DNA from: Candidatus Enterovibrio altilux
Lineage (GTDB): Bacteria; Pseudomonadota; Gammaproteobacteria; Enterobacterales; Vibrionaceae
Length of the DNA: 64,000 bases
Reading direction: 5' to 3'
Assembly (NCBI RefSeq): GCF_002381345.1
Contig: NZ_CP020660.1
Coordinates: forward strand, 1,178,001 to 1,242,000
Shown here: in pieces, positions 45,545 through 58,086 of the stretch
Layout: the number at the start of each line of letters is the position of its first letter
Position numbering within the stretch: position 1 is the first letter of the stretch
Notes under the pieces: model-generated
The model's database searches: none
What the model saw: only the letters and a program-made list of their open reading frames with translations
Told to the model about the DNA's origin: nothing
Program-made: the position numbers and the translations under genes

Positions 45545-46480
45545 TTATTTTACGAATTCTTCGCCCATTTTGATATCTTTATGCAGTGTATCTAACATGT
45601 TGTCCAGCGCTTCTTGTTCAAATATGCTCAATGGACCATGGTCTAAAATTTTTTCTACTCCACCTTTGCCCAGCCGTATTGGTTGTGCAAAAAAACGTGC
45701 GTATTTACCATTACCTTCAATATAAGCATATTCAATTACATTTTTTTCACCTTGTGCCGCTCGAACCAATGCTAGACTGAAGCGACAAGCCGCGTAACCC
45801 ATAGAAAGTGTAGCAGAACCACCGCCGTCTTTCGCTGTAACCACTGCAGTTCCCGCATTTTGAATACGAATCATCAGTGTTTTCACTTCATCTTCTGTAA
45901 AGATTACGCCTTCAACTTGAGATAACAAAGGAAGAATCGTTGCGCCAGAGTGACCACCAATAACAGGTACGTGTATTTGACTTGGATTTTTTCCTTTTAA
46001 TTCAGCCACAAAGGTTTCTGAACGAATAATATCAAGAGTCGTAATACCAAATAAACGATTCTTATCATATACACCTTTTGCCATCAATACTTCGGCTGCA
46101 ATCGCTACTGTGGTGTTAATAGGGTTAGTAATAATACCAACTAGCGCTTTTGGACAAACATTAGCGATTCTGTTGCTCAAAGAACGAATGATACTTGCAT
46201 TTACGTTAAATAGGTCTGAACGATCCATTCTTGGTTTACGAGCAACACCCGCTGAAATTAAAACAATATCAGCACCTTCTAATGCTGGTGTTGGATCATC
46301 ACCACAAAAACCTTTAATAGATACGAATGTAGGGATGTGGCTAAGGTCAACCGCAATACCTGGTGTAACAGGGGCAATGTCATATAATGCCAAATCTGAA
46401 CCCGCTGGCAGTTGATTTTTCAGAAGTAGGGCCAAAGCCTGACCAATACCGCCAGCAGCACCAATTACAGCAACTCTCAT
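45545..46480 (-). CDS. mdh: Malate dehydrogenase Mdh
   Basis: NAD-dependent interconversion of malate and oxaloacetate in the TCA cycle. It has 311 aa (E. coli 312). GAAGGIG is at 8-13; substrate arginines R81, R87 and R153, and the catalytic pair D150 / H177 (GGHSGA), are all present. AAGGAG precedes the ATG. The divergent argR found in relatives is missing; the 247 bp upstream hold nothing recognisable before the next IS. Confidence 0.97.
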   Translation of the reverse strand: MRVAVIGAAGGIGQALALLLKNQLPAGSDLALYDIAPVTPGIAVDLSHIPTFVSIKGFCGDDPTPALEGADIVLISAGVARKPRMDRSDLFNVNASIIRSLSNRIANVCPKALVGIITNPINTTVAIAAEVLMAKGVYDKNRLFGITTLDIIRSETFVAELKGKNPSQIHVPVIGGHSGATILPLLSQVEGVIFTEDEVKTLMIRIQNAGTAVVTAKDGGGSATLSMGYAACRFSLALVRAAQGEKNVIEYAYIEGNGKYARFFAQPIRLGKGGVEKILDHGPLSIFEQEALDNMLDTLHKDIKMGEEFVK

Positions 46481-46727
46481 TTTGTTCTCCTTAATGTACG
46501 CATATTTTATTTTAGACCTTAGGTTATCGTTTGCTACCAGAATACATTATACTTGGAACTAATAGATCCATGCCTAAAAAATGATACATAAATATCATAC
46601 GTGTCTAATACTAATAGGTTCAAGCATGTAACAGTAAGGATAAGCTTCACTTCTCAATTTTTTTGCCTGGTGGTTTGCATAATAGACTGGAGAATGTGGG
46701 AAGGTGATCAGTACGTCACTTTATTGT

Positions 46728-46820
46728 GGCTTTGTTTCGGTTTTATTCCCTAAACAAGGGAATTAAATTATCAAGCTACGCTCTAAACAGCTAGGTTAAC
46801 TTAAAGACGCAGGTTTATTG
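46728..46820 (+). mobile_element. IS903-type left-end fragment with doubled terminus
   Basis: GGCTTTGTTTC is followed at once by GGTTTTATTCCCTAAAC, as if two left termini were stacked, then about 75 bp of left-end sequence running into the right terminus of the next element. Confidence 0.7.
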
Positions 46821-48030
46821 GGCGTTGTTTCCTACTTTTAGTTCAGAGAGTAAATTTTAACATGATGAATTATTAGATAATTGCTTTCATTTTAGGCATA
46901 GCTAGTTTTGCCAGCTTATGTAACGATTTTATCATGGTGTAAGTTTAGTTAATCTGAGCATTATAATCTCTTAAGTTCAATGTTTTTCCCAGCAGTTTTT
47001 TGATTCAAAACATTGCCATTTTTGATAGAGAACGTTTATGGTAACCATACCTTGTTTTTTAATGCTGATTGAAACTGTATAACTTCTAGTAACTAACCGC
47101 TAAATTATGCGGATGACCTCGTTCCTAAAAAGTTGCTCCTTTTCTTGGTGGGATGAGTGGAATTACCCGTTGAATACGAGCGGTTTCGTAATGTTGTCTG
47201 GTGTAGCAAGCACCATCGGCTGATATTTAATTGATTTTTTGACGGGTTTGTTTGAACAAACTAAGTAGCACTGCACCGTAAGCTACAATGATTACATGCG
47301 TATTTATATCTACCGCTAAATGTAGCTTGCACCAGACTTGCTATTTTCCATCAGTGCTATGCTTTTTTACTTTTCATTTTTCTTCACCATAGACTTTGAG
47401 TCACATGAAATCAATGGCTAAGTACGATACGCTTCCTTTATTTTTAGCTTTGAACGTGACATTAATTGCTTTAGTTCGCTTCCTAATGCATGGATAGTGT
47501 GGGCATGACAGCGGTAGTTGAGCAAGTTTGAAAACAGAATTAATGAATCCTTGCAAACCTCTCAATGGCATTGAAAACACGCGTTTAACCATGATGGTTG
47601 TCGTAATGGCTCAGTTGCTAAATAAACGAGGTTGCTATGATCACCTAGCTGAGTTTGATTTCATAGCTGAATGGCTTTTTCATTGATTCAGAATATTAGT
47701 GAGCTACGATTAATTAAAGTTTGATTATATTGCTTCCCGTTATAAGTTAGTCTAGCTATTTAGAGTGTGGATTGAAAATTTAGTTCTATGCTTGAGGAAA
47801 TAAAGCTGGTTATCATAATGGCTCCCTAGCAGACAGCAATGGTTCGAATCAAAAAACTACTGTGAGAGGGCCTTGAACCTAAGGGAGCATACAACTCAGA
47901 CTAGCGAAACCTGAGCATGATGAAAGCATTAAATAAGTTGGTAGATTAAGTATGTCTAAAACGAAAATGAGCGTTTAATAGTGAATCATATTGAAATTTG
48001 CTGTTTGAATTTGCATTAGGGAACATAACC
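46821..48030 (-). mobile_element. Compound IS903-type remnant abutting alaS
   Basis: Minus copy from GGCGTTGTTTCCTACTTTTAG (46821) to a left terminus near 47805, then a plus right arm 47806-48030 ending GGGAACATAACC. The last base of the terminus is one nucleotide from the alaS stop codon. Transposase codons are recognisable at 47401-47592 but the frame is destroyed. Confidence 0.87.
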
Positions 48031-48031
48031 T

Positions 48032-50614
48032 TTATAGACGCTCCGTTAGCCAAGGCGTCACTGAATTTAGCGCGCTTGACAGTGCAGTAATATCATTACC
48101 TCCAGCTTGTGCCATGTCCGGACGTCCACCGCCCTTACCACCTACTTTCTGTGCAACCATATTAACCAATTCGTTCGCTTTCACTTTATGTGTCAAGTTT
48201 TTTGTTACGCCAGCAATCAAATCAACTTTGTTGTTGGTAACATTACAAAGGAAGACGATGCCATAACCTATCTGATTTTTAAGATCATCAACCATAGTGC
48301 GTAATGCTTTGTTATCAACATTATTTAGCTGGCTAATAAGAACTTTAATGTTATTGATTTCTGTTACTTGATTGATAAGGTCAGCGCTCTTTTGGACAGC
48401 CACTTTATTTTTCAGTTGTTGAATGTCTTTTTCAAGTGCTTTGATGCGGGCTTGAGATTCATTTACTTTTTGAGTGTATGCTTGCTGTTGACGATAAAAT
48501 ACATCTTCAGCGCCTTGACCTGTCACCGCTTCAATACGACGAATGCCAGCGGCTATACCACCTTCGGAGATGATTTTCAGCATGCCTATATCACCAGTAC
48601 GATCTGCGTGTGTGCCACCACATAGTTCAATTGAAAAATCACCCATGCTTAGTACGCGGACTTGGTCATCGTATTTTTCGCCAAATAGCGCCATTGCTCC
48701 TTTTGCTTTGGCTGAATCAATGTCCATCAACTGAGTAGATACGTCATAGTTACAACGAATTTGTTGATTCACTAATTTTTCTACGATACGTAATTCTTCA
48801 GGCTTAACTGCTTCTAGGTTTGAAAAATCAAAGCGTAAATTCTCTGCACGAATCAAAGAACCTTTCTGTTGCACATGCTCGCCAAGAACAATGCGTAATG
48901 CTTTGTGAAGAAGATGTGTTGCTGAGTGGTTCAATGTAATCGCTTGACGACGTTCTACATCAACCTGTCCGTCTACATTGTCGCCAACAGACAACGTACC
49001 CTCAATTAATTTACCACGATGGCCAATTGTTGAGCCAAATTTATGGGTATTAATAACTTTAAACTTGCTTGTGCCTAAGATAAGGAAACCAGCATCACCA
49101 CTCTGACCGCCTGACTCAGCATAAAATGGCGTTTGATCAAGAGTAATAATAGCTTCATCTGACGTAGCTAGCATTTCAATCGATAACCCATTAATAAAAA
49201 TATGGGTAATTATACCTTGTGCTTGTGTCGTATTGTAGCCTATAAAATTTGAATGATTATCTATTTTAATTATAGAGTTATATTTGGTATTAAAGTTACC
49301 CGTGTTACGTGCACGTTGACGTTGCTTGGTCATCGCAGCTTCAAAGCGCACTTCATCGATTGCTAAATTGCGCTCTCGTACTATATCGTTGGTTAAGTCA
49401 GAAGGGAACCCAAAAGTATCATAAAGTTTGAAGACAGTTTCGCCATCAAGTACGTTACCCTGAAGGTTTCTCAATGCATCATTAAGCATAGCCATCCCAC
49501 GCTCAAGAGTACGACCAAAATTTTCTTCCTCAATCTTTAGTACCTTTTCAACGAATGCTTGTTGAGTGTTCAGTTCCTCACCTGCGGTACCCATGATTTT
49601 TGCCAGTGGCCCAACAAGCTTGTAGAAGTAAGAACCTTGTGCGCCTAGTTTCTTACCATGACGAATTGCACGACGAATAATACGACGCAGTACATAACCA
49701 CGGCCTTCATTTGATGGTATGACACCATCAACAATTAAAAATGCACATGATCGAATGTGGTCCGCCACTACGCGCAAAGACTGGTGTGACAATTCTGGAT
49801 AGTCGATAATCTCTGCTGCTGATTTGATCAGTGCTTGGAAGATGTCAATTTCATAGTTAGAGTGAACGCCTTGTATAATTGAAGCAATACGCTCAATGCC
49901 CATCCCTGTATCAACTGACGGTTTCGGCAATGGTTCCATCGTGCCATCGGCTAGACGATTGAACTGTATGAATACATTGTTCCAGATCTCGATATAGCGG
50001 TCGCCATACTCCTCCAGTGAACCCGGAGGGCCACCCCATATGTGATCACCGTGATCGTAAAAAATTTCAGTACAAGGGCCACACGGGCCAGTGTCACCCA
50101 TCTGCCAGAAGTTATCTGACTCAAAGGGTTTACCACCTTCTTTATCGCCAATTCGCACAATACGGTCAACCGGAATATTAATTTTTTCATGCCACAGCAT
50201 AAATGATTCATCATCCGTTTCGTAAATCGTTACTACCAGCTTATCTTCTGGCAGTTTCAAAACATCAGTTAAAAATTCCCATGCATAGCGAATAGCATCT
50301 TCTTTAAAGTAGTCACCGAAGCTAAAATTACCCAACATTTCAAAGAATGTATGATGACGGGTAGTGAAACCTACATTTTCCAAATCATTGTGTTTACCGC
50401 CTGCACGTACACATCTTTGTACTGATGTTGCGCGTGTATATGCGCGATTTTCTGTGCCAAGAAAGCAATCTTTAAACTGATTCATACCTGCGTTTGTAAA
50501 CAAAAGTGTTGAGTCGTTTGCAGGCACAAGCGATGAACTTAGCACGATTTTGTGCCCTTTGTTTTCAAAAAATTTGAGAAATATTGTGCGAAGTTCGTCG
50601 GTACTTATGTACAT
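48032..50614 (-). CDS. alaS: Alanyl-tRNA synthetase AlaS
   Basis: Charges tRNA-Ala. It has 860 aa (E. coli 876): class II catalytic core at the N-terminus ([21 protein letters not shown]), then the editing domain with HSATHLLH and [11 protein letters not shown] (zinc site), a coiled-coil near residues 700-740, and the C-Ala domain with [18 protein letters not shown] lies upstream of the ATG. The stop codon is followed after one base by an IS terminus, yet the C-terminus looks natural. Confidence 0.97.
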   Translation of the reverse strand: MYISTDELRTIFLKFFENKGHKIVLSSSLVPANDSTLLFTNAGMNQFKDCFLGTENRAYTRATSVQRCVRAGGKHNDLENVGFTTRHHTFFEMLGNFSFGDYFKEDAIRYAWEFLTDVLKLPEDKLVVTIYETDDESFMLWHEKINIPVDRIVRIGDKEGGKPFESDNFWQMGDTGPCGPCTEIFYDHGDHIWGGPPGSLEEYGDRYIEIWNNVFIQFNRLADGTMEPLPKPSVDTGMGIERIASIIQGVHSNYEIDIFQALIKSAAEIIDYPELSHQSLRVVADHIRSCAFLIVDGVIPSNEGRGYVLRRIIRRAIRHGKKLGAQGSYFYKLVGPLAKIMGTAGEELNTQQAFVEKVLKIEEENFGRTLERGMAMLNDALRNLQGNVLDGETVFKLYDTFGFPSDLTNDIVRERNLAIDEVRFEAAMTKQRQRARNTGNFNTKYNSIIKIDNHSNFIGYNTTQAQGIITHIFINGLSIEMLATSDEAIITLDQTPFYAESGGQSGDAGFLILGTSKFKVINTHKFGSTIGHRGKLIEGTLSVGDNVDGQVDVERRQAITLNHSATHLLHKALRIVLGEHVQQKGSLIRAENLRFDFSNLEAVKPEELRIVEKLVNQQIRCNYDVSTQLMDIDSAKAKGAMALFGEKYDDQVRVLSMGDFSIELCGGTHADRTGDIGMLKIISEGGIAAGIRRIEAVTGQGAEDVFYRQQQAYTQKVNESQARIKALEKDIQQLKNKVAVQKSADLINQVTEINNIKVLISQLNNVDNKALRTMVDDLKNQIGYGIVFLCNVTNNKVDLIAGVTKNLTHKVKANELVNMVAQKVGGKGGGRPDMAQAGGNDITALSSALNSVTPWLTERL

Positions 50615-50778
50615 TGGCTAACCTTGGATTATAATAGTAACTGAATCATACTAAAGCGAGATTGCTTAAAGTCACAGTTAGAATACATTGTAAACAACCT
50701 TACCAGCTACGAAAAGAAGTGAAGAAAAATTTGTATTCAGCATAAGCCTCAGCAAGTGTCGTTTTCAATAATTTGATA

Positions 50779-51554
50779 GGCTTTGTTGCCTCAATTAGGC
50801 AATCAGATTACGAATCTACGCTCTAAACAGCTAGGTTTACTTAAATATGCAGGTATATTAATAATCTTCGTCACAAGACAACGAGCTGACAGTGATATAG
50901 TAAAACTTGCTCAACTGTCATTGTCACGCCCTCATTAGTCATGTATTAGCAAGCGATCTCAAACGGTTAACGTCACGTGCAAGACGAAGAATAAATGAAG
51001 CATCAGTACTTAACCATTGATGCCATACGCCTAAAAGTCTATGGTGAAGTAGAGTTGCAAGTAAAAAAGCCTGGCACTAATGGAAAACGACGAGTCGGAC
51101 GTAAGTTACATTTAACGGGAGATATAAATATGCATAAAATCATTGCGGCTGAGTTAAGTGTATCAAAAATGGTTGACGGTGAAGCGTTACCTAACTTGTT
51201 CAAACAGGCCTGCCGTAGAATAAATGCAATATCAGACGATGATGCTTACGATATCATCCGCGTAATTTAACGGTTAGTTACCAAAAGTAATATAATTCAA
51301 ATTCGAACTGAAAAATTGAGGTATAGTTACAATAAATATTCCCTATCCCTATCAAATATGACATTATTTTGAGTTAAAAATTACACAGAGGGACATTGAG
51401 CCTAAAGGATTATAATGCTCAGGTTAGCCAAACTTTCACCATAATACAAGCATTAAATAAGCTGACAGAGCTCAGTATGTCTCAAACGAAAGCGATCGTC
51501 TAATCGTCAATCATGTGGAGATTGGTTATCTGCGCTCGAATTAGGAAATAAAAT
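50779..51554 (+). mobile_element. IS903-type remnant with internal deletion
   Basis: Plus copy with left terminus GGCTTTGTTGCCTCAATTAGG and right terminus TTAGGAAATAAAATTT. A deletion near 50902 removes the transposase N-terminal half. A 91-codon DDE-proximal stretch (50995-51270) survives but lacks the third acidic residue. Confidence 0.85.
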
Positions 51555-51625
51555 TTAAACTATGGTTGTTTGTTATGTTCGTACCAAACGCATGGGCAAG
51601 TAATGTATTTAGGGTACTTTTTTAT

Positions 51626-52849
51626 TCAGACCAATTCGCAAGCTTTTTGAATGGCAGTAATGCAACATGCAATGTCATCTGATGTGTTGTACAAGGCGAT
51701 AGAAACGCGCACACAACCTGTAATTCCAAGTGCGTCCATTAATGGATGCGCGCAGTGATGACCAGAGCGAACAGCAACACCTTGTTGGTCTAATAGGATC
51801 GCGATGTCGGAATGGCACGCGTTGTTAACGGTAAATGCAATAACACTTGCACCTATTTGTAAACCAATAATAGAGAGGTTGTTGATGTTTTTTATACCTT
51901 CAATGAGCTGTGATTGTAGTGTCGCAATATGTATTGCAGCTTTTTGTCTGTCAAGTGTATTTAGCCAAGTAATAGCTTCAGAAAGCGCGAGAGCTCCAGC
52001 CACATGCGGTGTACCTGCTTCAAATTTGGCTGGAGATTCAGCAAATTGTGTTTCTTTGAAAGTGACTTGTTTTATCATATTTCCTCCACCGTGCCATGGT
52101 GGCATTGTATCTAGCAATTCCTCTTTGCCATATAAGATTCCAATTCCTGTGGGACCGAACATTTTATGGCCAGAAAAAACGTAGAAATCGGCGTTTAACG
52201 CAATGACATCAACCGGTTCGTGCACAACAGCTTGTGCGCCATCAATCACAACAATAGATGCTATGGCGTGTGCTTTTTTAATAATTACTTCGATGGGATT
52301 TCTGGTACCTGTTACGTTGCTAACATGATTTATACACACAATTTTTGTATGTTCGTTAAGTAGTTCTTCATACACTGTCATGTCTAAAGTGCATGTGACG
52401 GTATTAATGGGCCATTTCACGATGCGGGCGCCTGTTTGCTCTGCGATCAGTTGCCATGGCACAATATTAGCGTGATGTTCCATTTCACTTATGAGAATTT
52501 CATCGTTCGGTTTCAATGTTTGCCGGCCATAGCTTTGAGCAATTAAATTTAACGCCTCAGTTGCGCCCCTGGTCCAAACAATACAATTATTTTTTGCACC
52601 TAAAAATTGTGCGACCGTGTTTCGTGCTGTTTCAAAACGGTTAGTTATTGATGTCGTCAATGCGTGACTCCCGCGATGAACATTTGCCGCTGCTGCTGAG
52701 TAGTAATTGCTGATGCAATCAATTACAGGTTGAGGCTTTTGTGCTGTTGCTGCATTATCTAAGTAGATTAATGATTGTCCATGGATCTGGTGGTTCAATG
52801 AAGGAAAAATGCTGCGAATGGCATCTATATTAAAAGTACGGCTTGTCAT
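51626..52849 (-). CDS. csdA: Cysteine desulfurase, CsdA type
   Basis: PLP enzyme that takes sulfur from cysteine for Fe-S or thio-cofactor synthesis. From ATG at 52849 it has 407 aa; the frame is also open from a TTG at 52867. It carries PLP lysine K229 (FSGHKMFG), persulfide C366 (RSGHHCAHPL) and the WTRGATEALN block. Overall it resembles E. coli CsdA more than SufS or IscS. The partner csdE that normally follows is not present; IS DNA occupies that side. SufS is the alternative name. Confidence 0.88.
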   Translation of the reverse strand: MTSRTFNIDAIRSIFPSLNHQIHGQSLIYLDNAATAQKPQPVIDCISNYYSAAAANVHRGSHALTTSITNRFETARNTVAQFLGAKNNCIVWTRGATEALNLIAQSYGRQTLKPNDEILISEMEHHANIVPWQLIAEQTGARIVKWPINTVTCTLDMTVYEELLNEHTKIVCINHVSNVTGTRNPIEVIIKKAHAIASIVVIDGAQAVVHEPVDVIALNADFYVFSGHKMFGPTGIGILYGKEELLDTMPPWHGGGNMIKQVTFKETQFAESPAKFEAGTPHVAGALALSEAITWLNTLDRQKAAIHIATLQSQLIEGIKNINNLSIIGLQIGASVIAFTVNNACHSDIAILLDQQGVAVRSGHHCAHPLMDALGITGCVRVSIALYNTSDDIACCITAIQKACELV

Positions 52850-52934
52850 TACTGGGCTGCCACTCAATTATATGTTATTAGTTTAGGTAGTTGCTTTTCT
52901 ATGATTCTAACTCAAGTCAAAGTCAGGTGTTAAT

Positions 52935-53196
52935 GAATTTGTTACCTCATTCAAGTTCAGATGGCAGAACCCAATATGATTTACTATTATATGATTGCTT
53001 TCGTTTTCGGCATACCTAACCTTGTCAGCCTATTAAATGCTTTTATGATCGCGTAGATTTCACTAAGCTGAACATTATATTTTTTTAAATTCAATCTTTA
53101 TCCGAGTAATTTTTTGACTCCAAGGTTACCGTTTATGATAGGAAACGTTTATGGTGACCATACTTCGTTTTCTAATGTTGATTGGAATCCTATAAC
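52935..53196 (-). mobile_element. IS903-type right-end fragment
   Basis: Minus right end from GAATTTGTTACCTCATTCAAG to CCTATAAC, about 260 bp, longer than the arm of the standard compound junction. Confidence 0.8.
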
Positions 53197-53303
53197 GGCT
53201 TTGTTTCCTAAATCAAGCAACTACATTATTATTGTATGCTCTAAACGACGAGGCTAACTTGAATATTCAGGTCTATGAATAAGCTTTGCTGTAAAACAAC
53301 GTC
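53197..53303 (+). mobile_element. IS903-type left-end fragment reading into pssA
   Basis: GGCTTTGTTTCCTAAATCAAG left terminus and about 105 bp of left end, including the transposase start codon at 53275 (MNKLCCKTT). It then joins the pssA upstream sequence. Confidence 0.85.
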
Positions 53304-53394
53304 TCAAGGACGTTTAAAATCACGCAATATTTGGTGTAAAATAAAGTTTAATTTTCGGTTAACCCAAGATTCAGTTAAATTTAATGAGGCCATA

Positions 53395-54744
53395 ATGGAT
53401 TCAGCTACTGTAAATAAGCAGTTGATCGATCAGCTCCCAAAAATTGCGCAATGTCCAGATCAGCTTGAAACGTTACTTAATGCTGCATCTTTTAGAAAGC
53501 GTTTGCTGCTCGAAATTGCACAGGCCAAGTTTCGCATCTTTCTCGTCACACTTTATTTACAAGATGATGAAGCTGGCCGTAGTATTTTAGATGCTCTCTA
53601 TGTGGCCAAACAAAAGAATCCAATACTAGATATCAAAGTACTGGTTGATTGGCATCGCGCACAGCGTGGTCTTATTGGTGCCAACAAATCAGACGGGAAT
53701 GCATTGCTATATCGAGACTATGCCGAAAGATTCACTCATAAAATTGATGTTCTTGGCGTACCAGTGAGAAATAGAGAAGTTTTTGGTGTTCTTCATCTTA
53801 AAGGCTTTGTTATGGATAATACTGTTATTTATAGTGGCGCAAGCTTAAATGATGTCTATCTCGCACAGCATGACCGTTATCGCTACGATCGCTACCATAT
53901 TATAAAAAATAAAGTGCTTGCCGATTGCATGGTTAACTTTATTGGAAACACATTAGTCTCTAGTGCTGCAGTGACTTGTTTGACGCAGCCACATCGTCCT
54001 AATGCCAAAGTTCTAAAATTAGCAATTCGCGATCTTCGCTCCCGATTACAAAGTTCCAGTTATAATTTTATTTCTCAACATACCACAGAAAAACACGTAG
54101 GTTTGACACCAATGGTTGGTCTAGGGAAACATAAAAATTATTTAAATACTCAAATATGCCGATTGATTGCTAGTGCACGTAATGAACTCATTATCTGTAC
54201 ACCTTATTTCAACCCACCAAGAAGCGTGATGCGAGAGCTGCGTAAAGCTCTGCAGCGTGGTGCCACTATTACCATCATTGTTGGTGATAAAACGGCAAAC
54301 GACTTTTATATTCCGCCCAGTGAACCATTCAAAACAATTGCAGGACTACCATATCTGTACGAAATAAATCTTCGTAATTTTGCTCGTCGCAATGAAGCCA
54401 TTATCGCAAAACGACAACTTCGCATCAACCTCTGGAAACATGATGATAATAGTTTCCACCTGAAGGGGATTTGGGTAGACAGAACCTATATGTTACTCAC
54501 AGGTAATAACTTAAACCCTAGAGCATGGAAGCTGGATTTAGAAAATGCTATCTTAATTCATGACCATCATCGGTTATTGGAAGCACAAACTCAACAGGAA
54601 ATTGACACGATCCTAGAACATACACAATTCATTGGCAGCTACAAACACCTTGAAAAATTAGAGGATTATCCTGTGAGAGTTCGTAAACTATTGAAGCGGA
54701 TTAAACGAATTAAAGTTGATCATTTATTGAATCAAATCCTCTAA
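53395..54744 (+). CDS. pssA: CDP-diacylglycerol-serine O-phosphatidyltransferase PssA
   Basis: Makes phosphatidylserine, precursor of phosphatidylethanolamine. It is a phospholipase-D-superfamily enzyme with two HKD motifs: HLKGFVMD with SGASLND, and HLKGIWVD with TGNNLNPRAW. ATG at 53395 with GAGG just upstream gives 449 aa (E. coli 451), so it is the preferred start. The frame is also open upstream to the IS transposase ATG at 53275, which could give a 40-residue IS-derived extension. The C-terminus KRIKRIKVDHLLNQIL is typical. Confidence 0.95.
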   Translation: MDSATVNKQLIDQLPKIAQCPDQLETLLNAASFRKRLLLEIAQAKFRIFLVTLYLQDDEAGRSILDALYVAKQKNPILDIKVLVDWHRAQRGLIGANKSDGNALLYRDYAERFTHKIDVLGVPVRNREVFGVLHLKGFVMDNTVIYSGASLNDVYLAQHDRYRYDRYHIIKNKVLADCMVNFIGNTLVSSAAVTCLTQPHRPNAKVLKLAIRDLRSRLQSSSYNFISQHTTEKHVGLTPMVGLGKHKNYLNTQICRLIASARNELIICTPYFNPPRSVMRELRKALQRGATITIIVGDKTANDFYIPPSEPFKTIAGLPYLYEINLRNFARRNEAIIAKRQLRINLWKHDDNSFHLKGIWVDRTYMLLTGNNLNPRAWKLDLENAILIHDHHRLLEAQTQQEIDTILEHTQFIGSYKHLEKLEDYPVRVRKLLKRIKRIKVDHLLNQIL

Positions 54745-54859
54745 GGTAAATAACTTAATCGTCTTTATTGATGTGCATACGCAAAAAAACTATCTACCTA
54801 ATATTACCTAGCTTGAACTATACATCAAAATGGAGTCATGCATTCAATGCATTGATTCA

Positions 54860-55805
54860 GGATGTATTTCTTAAATTAGGACACTAAATTATTAAGCTAC
54901 ACGCTAAATAGCTAGGCACTTAAATATTTAAGTCTATGAAAAAGCTTTGCTACCAAAAAACTAACTAGAAACAGCATAATCAAGCTTTCAGCAATCGTGA
55001 TTCACTAACATTATGGATTGCTTAATAAGCCATTTAGCAATGGGATTAAGCTAAATGAAGTAATTATGGAGGGCTCGCATTTGTTTAGTGACTTAGCCAT
55101 TATGATGGCTCTCATGGTTAAACGCGTATTATCAATGTTGTTGTCATGCTCTTATTATTCATGCATTAGCAAGCGTGCCAAAACAGTTAATGTAGCGTTC
55201 AAAACTGAAGACTAACGGAATCATCTAGCACTTAACCATTGAATATAGGGATCTAAAGTCTACGGTAACGACGAATAAAAAATAAAAAAGCATGGCACTG
55301 ATGGGAACAGAGAGTCTGGCATAAGTTATCATTATTGGTAAACATAAAGATGCATGCAATCACTGCTGCTGAGTTAAATGCGCCATATGTGACTGACGGT
55401 GACGTGTTACCTGACGTGCGCAAACATATTCTCTGATGAATCAATGCAATATCAGGCAAAGGTGGTTACGACACACAATTAAGTTACTAAGCTGTTCGTA
55501 TTAAAGTCACGGTTTCACTGATATCACCCAGATAAAAGTGCAGCTGTTTGGAAATGAAGTTATCCATGTAATTTAGCGGTCAGTTACCATAAATCTTTTT
55601 GATCAAAGACGGTAATTTTTCGAATCAAAAACTCCTCAGAGTGACGTGGAACTTAAAGGATTCCAATATTTAGATTAGCGAAACTTATGCCATGATAAAA
55701 GAGTGAAGTAAGTTGGTAGAGCCAAGTATGCCTAAAAAAAAGTGAACGTCTAATAGTTCATTATGTAGAAAGTTGCTATTTGGATTTGAATTAGGCAACA
55801 TAGCC
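54860..55805 (+). mobile_element. IS903-type remnant
   Basis: Plus copy from a degraded left terminus near 54860 (GGATGTATTTCTTAAATTAGG) to GAATTAGGCAACATAGCC at 55805. Transposase pieces are readable but full of stops. The right terminus is 49 bp before the rep start codon. Confidence 0.85.
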
Positions 55806-55853
55806 TTGACAATGTACAGATGACCTATCGCTCAAGATAAATAGAGGCACCAT

Positions 55854-57869
55854 ATGCAACTCAATCCTGCCCAAAATAACGCTGTCCATCATGTGTCTGG
55901 ACCGTGTTTAGTCTTGGCGGGTGCTGGATCGGGTAAAACCTGTGTTATTACTAATAAAATCGCCTATTTAATTCAGCATTGTGGTTACAAGGCACGTCAT
56001 ATTATGGCAGTAACATTCACCAATAAAGCAGCCAAAGAAATGAAAGAGCGTGTTGGGAAAATTTTCGGAAAACAAGAATTACGAGGGTTAACGATATCGA
56101 CGTTTCATACTTTGGGGTTCGATATTATTCGGCGTGAATATAAAATATTAGGCCTAAAAATTGGGTTTTCTCTCTTTGATGCGGAAGACCAAATGTCATT
56201 ATTAAAAAGTTTAACGGAGAATACAATTGAGGGTGATAAAGGCCTGTTGAAACAACTTTTTTGCAAAATTGCTAGTTGGAAAAGTGACATGTTAACACCA
56301 GCTCAAGCTAAAATTTTGGTAACGGGAAAGCAAGATCAGTTGTTTGCGCAGTGTTTTAGTCTGTATCACAAGCAGATGAAGGCGTATAATGCTTTAGATT
56401 TTGATGATCTAATCTTAATGCCAGTTGTTTTATTGCAAACGAATCAAGAAGTACGAGAACGTTGGCAGAGTGAAATTGGTTATTTATTGGTGGATGAATA
56501 TCAAGATACTAATGCCAGCCAGTATCAATTGATTAAGCTATTGGTGGGTGAGAGAGCATATTTTACCGTAGTAGGTGATGATGATCAATCGATTTACAGC
56601 TGGCGCGGTGCACAACCTAAAAATTTGCTTACATTGAATCAGGACTTTCCCAATCTTAAAGTGATTAAACTGGAACAAAACTATCGTTCAACCAGTCGCA
56701 TCCTTCGTGCAGCAAATATATTAATCGCTAACAATCCTCACGTGTTTGAAAAAACTCTTTTTTCTGAGAGGCCTAACGGTGACATGCTGAAGGTGTTAAA
56801 AACAAACAATGAAAATCATGAAGCAGAACGTGTAGTGAGTGAAATCATCAGGCATAAATTTATGAATGGCACTAACTATAAAGATTATGCAATTTTGTAC
56901 CGTGGTAACCACCAGTCGATTCTGTTTGAAAAGGTCCTGATGCAAAACCGGATTCCTTATAAAATTTCCGGGGGAACCTCTTTTTTTTCTCGTGTAGAAA
57001 TCAAAGATATTATGGCATATTTGCGTTTACTAACGAACCAAGATAATGACAATGCTTTTTTACGAATCGTGGATAGACCGCGTCGTGAAATTGGCTCCGT
57101 GACGCTTGAAAAACTGGGGTTATATGCAAACATGCGTGGGAAAAGTCTTTTTTCTGCAAGTTTAGAAATGGGCTTACAGCAGCATCTGAATGGTCGTAGC
57201 TTAGGGTCGCTCCAGCGATTCACTCGTTGGATTCTTGAACTTTTTGAGGAATCTGAACGTGGTAATGCTGTTGAAGCTATTCGTTTGCTAGTGCGTGATT
57301 ACCGCTACGAAGATTACTTATACGAGACAGCATCTTCTGTAAAAGTGGCAGAGATGCAGATGAAAAACGTGTCTAATTTGTATAGTTGGATTGTCGCTGA
57401 ACTGGAAGGTGACAATTATAATAACGAGCCTCAAACGTTGCATGAAGTGGTCCAACGTTTAACGCTTCGTGATATGATGGAACGTAATGAAAAAAGTGTC
57501 GATGCTGACCAGGTGCAGTTGATGACTTTGCATGCATCAAAAGGGTTAGAATTTGCGTACGTATTTCTAATTGGCATGGAAGAGGGTTTATTGCCGCATC
57601 AATCAAGTATTGATGAAGACAATGTCGAAGAAGAACGCCGTTTAGCTTATGTCGGGATAACCCGCGCACAGCAAGAGATGACCTTTACATTGTGCGAAGA
57701 ACGTCGTCAGTATGGTGGATTAATAAAGCCAATGCCTAGTCGTTTTTTGGAAGAGCTGTCTTGTAACGTGGAGTGGGAAGAAAAGAAGCAACCGCAAACT
57801 CAAGAAGAGAGAATAACTAAAGGATCGGCTGCAATTGCCAACCTTAGGTCCATACTCAAAAAAAGCTAA
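55854..57869 (+). CDS. rep: ATP-dependent DNA helicase Rep
   Basis: SF1A 3'-5' helicase that clears protein roadblocks ahead of the fork and takes part in replication restart. It has 671 aa (E. coli 673). Walker A GAGSGKT is at 23-29. The further helicase motifs [47 protein letters not shown] and YVGITRAQ are all intact. UvrD and PcrA relatives are longer and differ at the C-terminus, so Rep is preferred. Confidence 0.96.
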   Translation: MQLNPAQNNAVHHVSGPCLVLAGAGSGKTCVITNKIAYLIQHCGYKARHIMAVTFTNKAAKEMKERVGKIFGKQELRGLTISTFHTLGFDIIRREYKILGLKIGFSLFDAEDQMSLLKSLTENTIEGDKGLLKQLFCKIASWKSDMLTPAQAKILVTGKQDQLFAQCFSLYHKQMKAYNALDFDDLILMPVVLLQTNQEVRERWQSEIGYLLVDEYQDTNASQYQLIKLLVGERAYFTVVGDDDQSIYSWRGAQPKNLLTLNQDFPNLKVIKLEQNYRSTSRILRAANILIANNPHVFEKTLFSERPNGDMLKVLKTNNENHEAERVVSEIIRHKFMNGTNYKDYAILYRGNHQSILFEKVLMQNRIPYKISGGTSFFSRVEIKDIMAYLRLLTNQDNDNAFLRIVDRPRREIGSVTLEKLGLYANMRGKSLFSASLEMGLQQHLNGRSLGSLQRFTRWILELFEESERGNAVEAIRLLVRDYRYEDYLYETASSVKVAEMQMKNVSNLYSWIVAELEGDNYNNEPQTLHEVVQRLTLRDMMERNEKSVDADQVQLMTLHASKGLEFAYVFLIGMEEGLLPHQSSIDEDNVEEERRLAYVGITRAQQEMTFTLCEERRQYGGLIKPMPSRFLEELSCNVEWEEKKQPQTQEERITKGSAAIANLRSILKKS

Positions 57870-58086
57870 CAAAGAGAAGCCAGTAGATGTATTTTTTTAA
57901 AAAGCGGCTTAAAAGGTCTAGAGTTTGCTCTAGTATTGGAGCTTCCTCAGTTTAGTTTGTGTAAATTTCTTTGATCACTTTTGATGGTGTTTATGACCCC
58001 AAGTAGTGTTGCGAATTGATTTGTATTATGGTTATATATCTTATGAATTAATCGTGATTTGTAATTGATATTCATATTTAACGAGT

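Noticed and set aside
46600..46727. Possible 23S/5S rRNA operon tail (TACTAATAGGTTCAAG..., TTTTTGCCTGGTGG)
   Set aside because: Only short words resemble the 23S end and 5S start; the rest does not align and no rRNA body is present.
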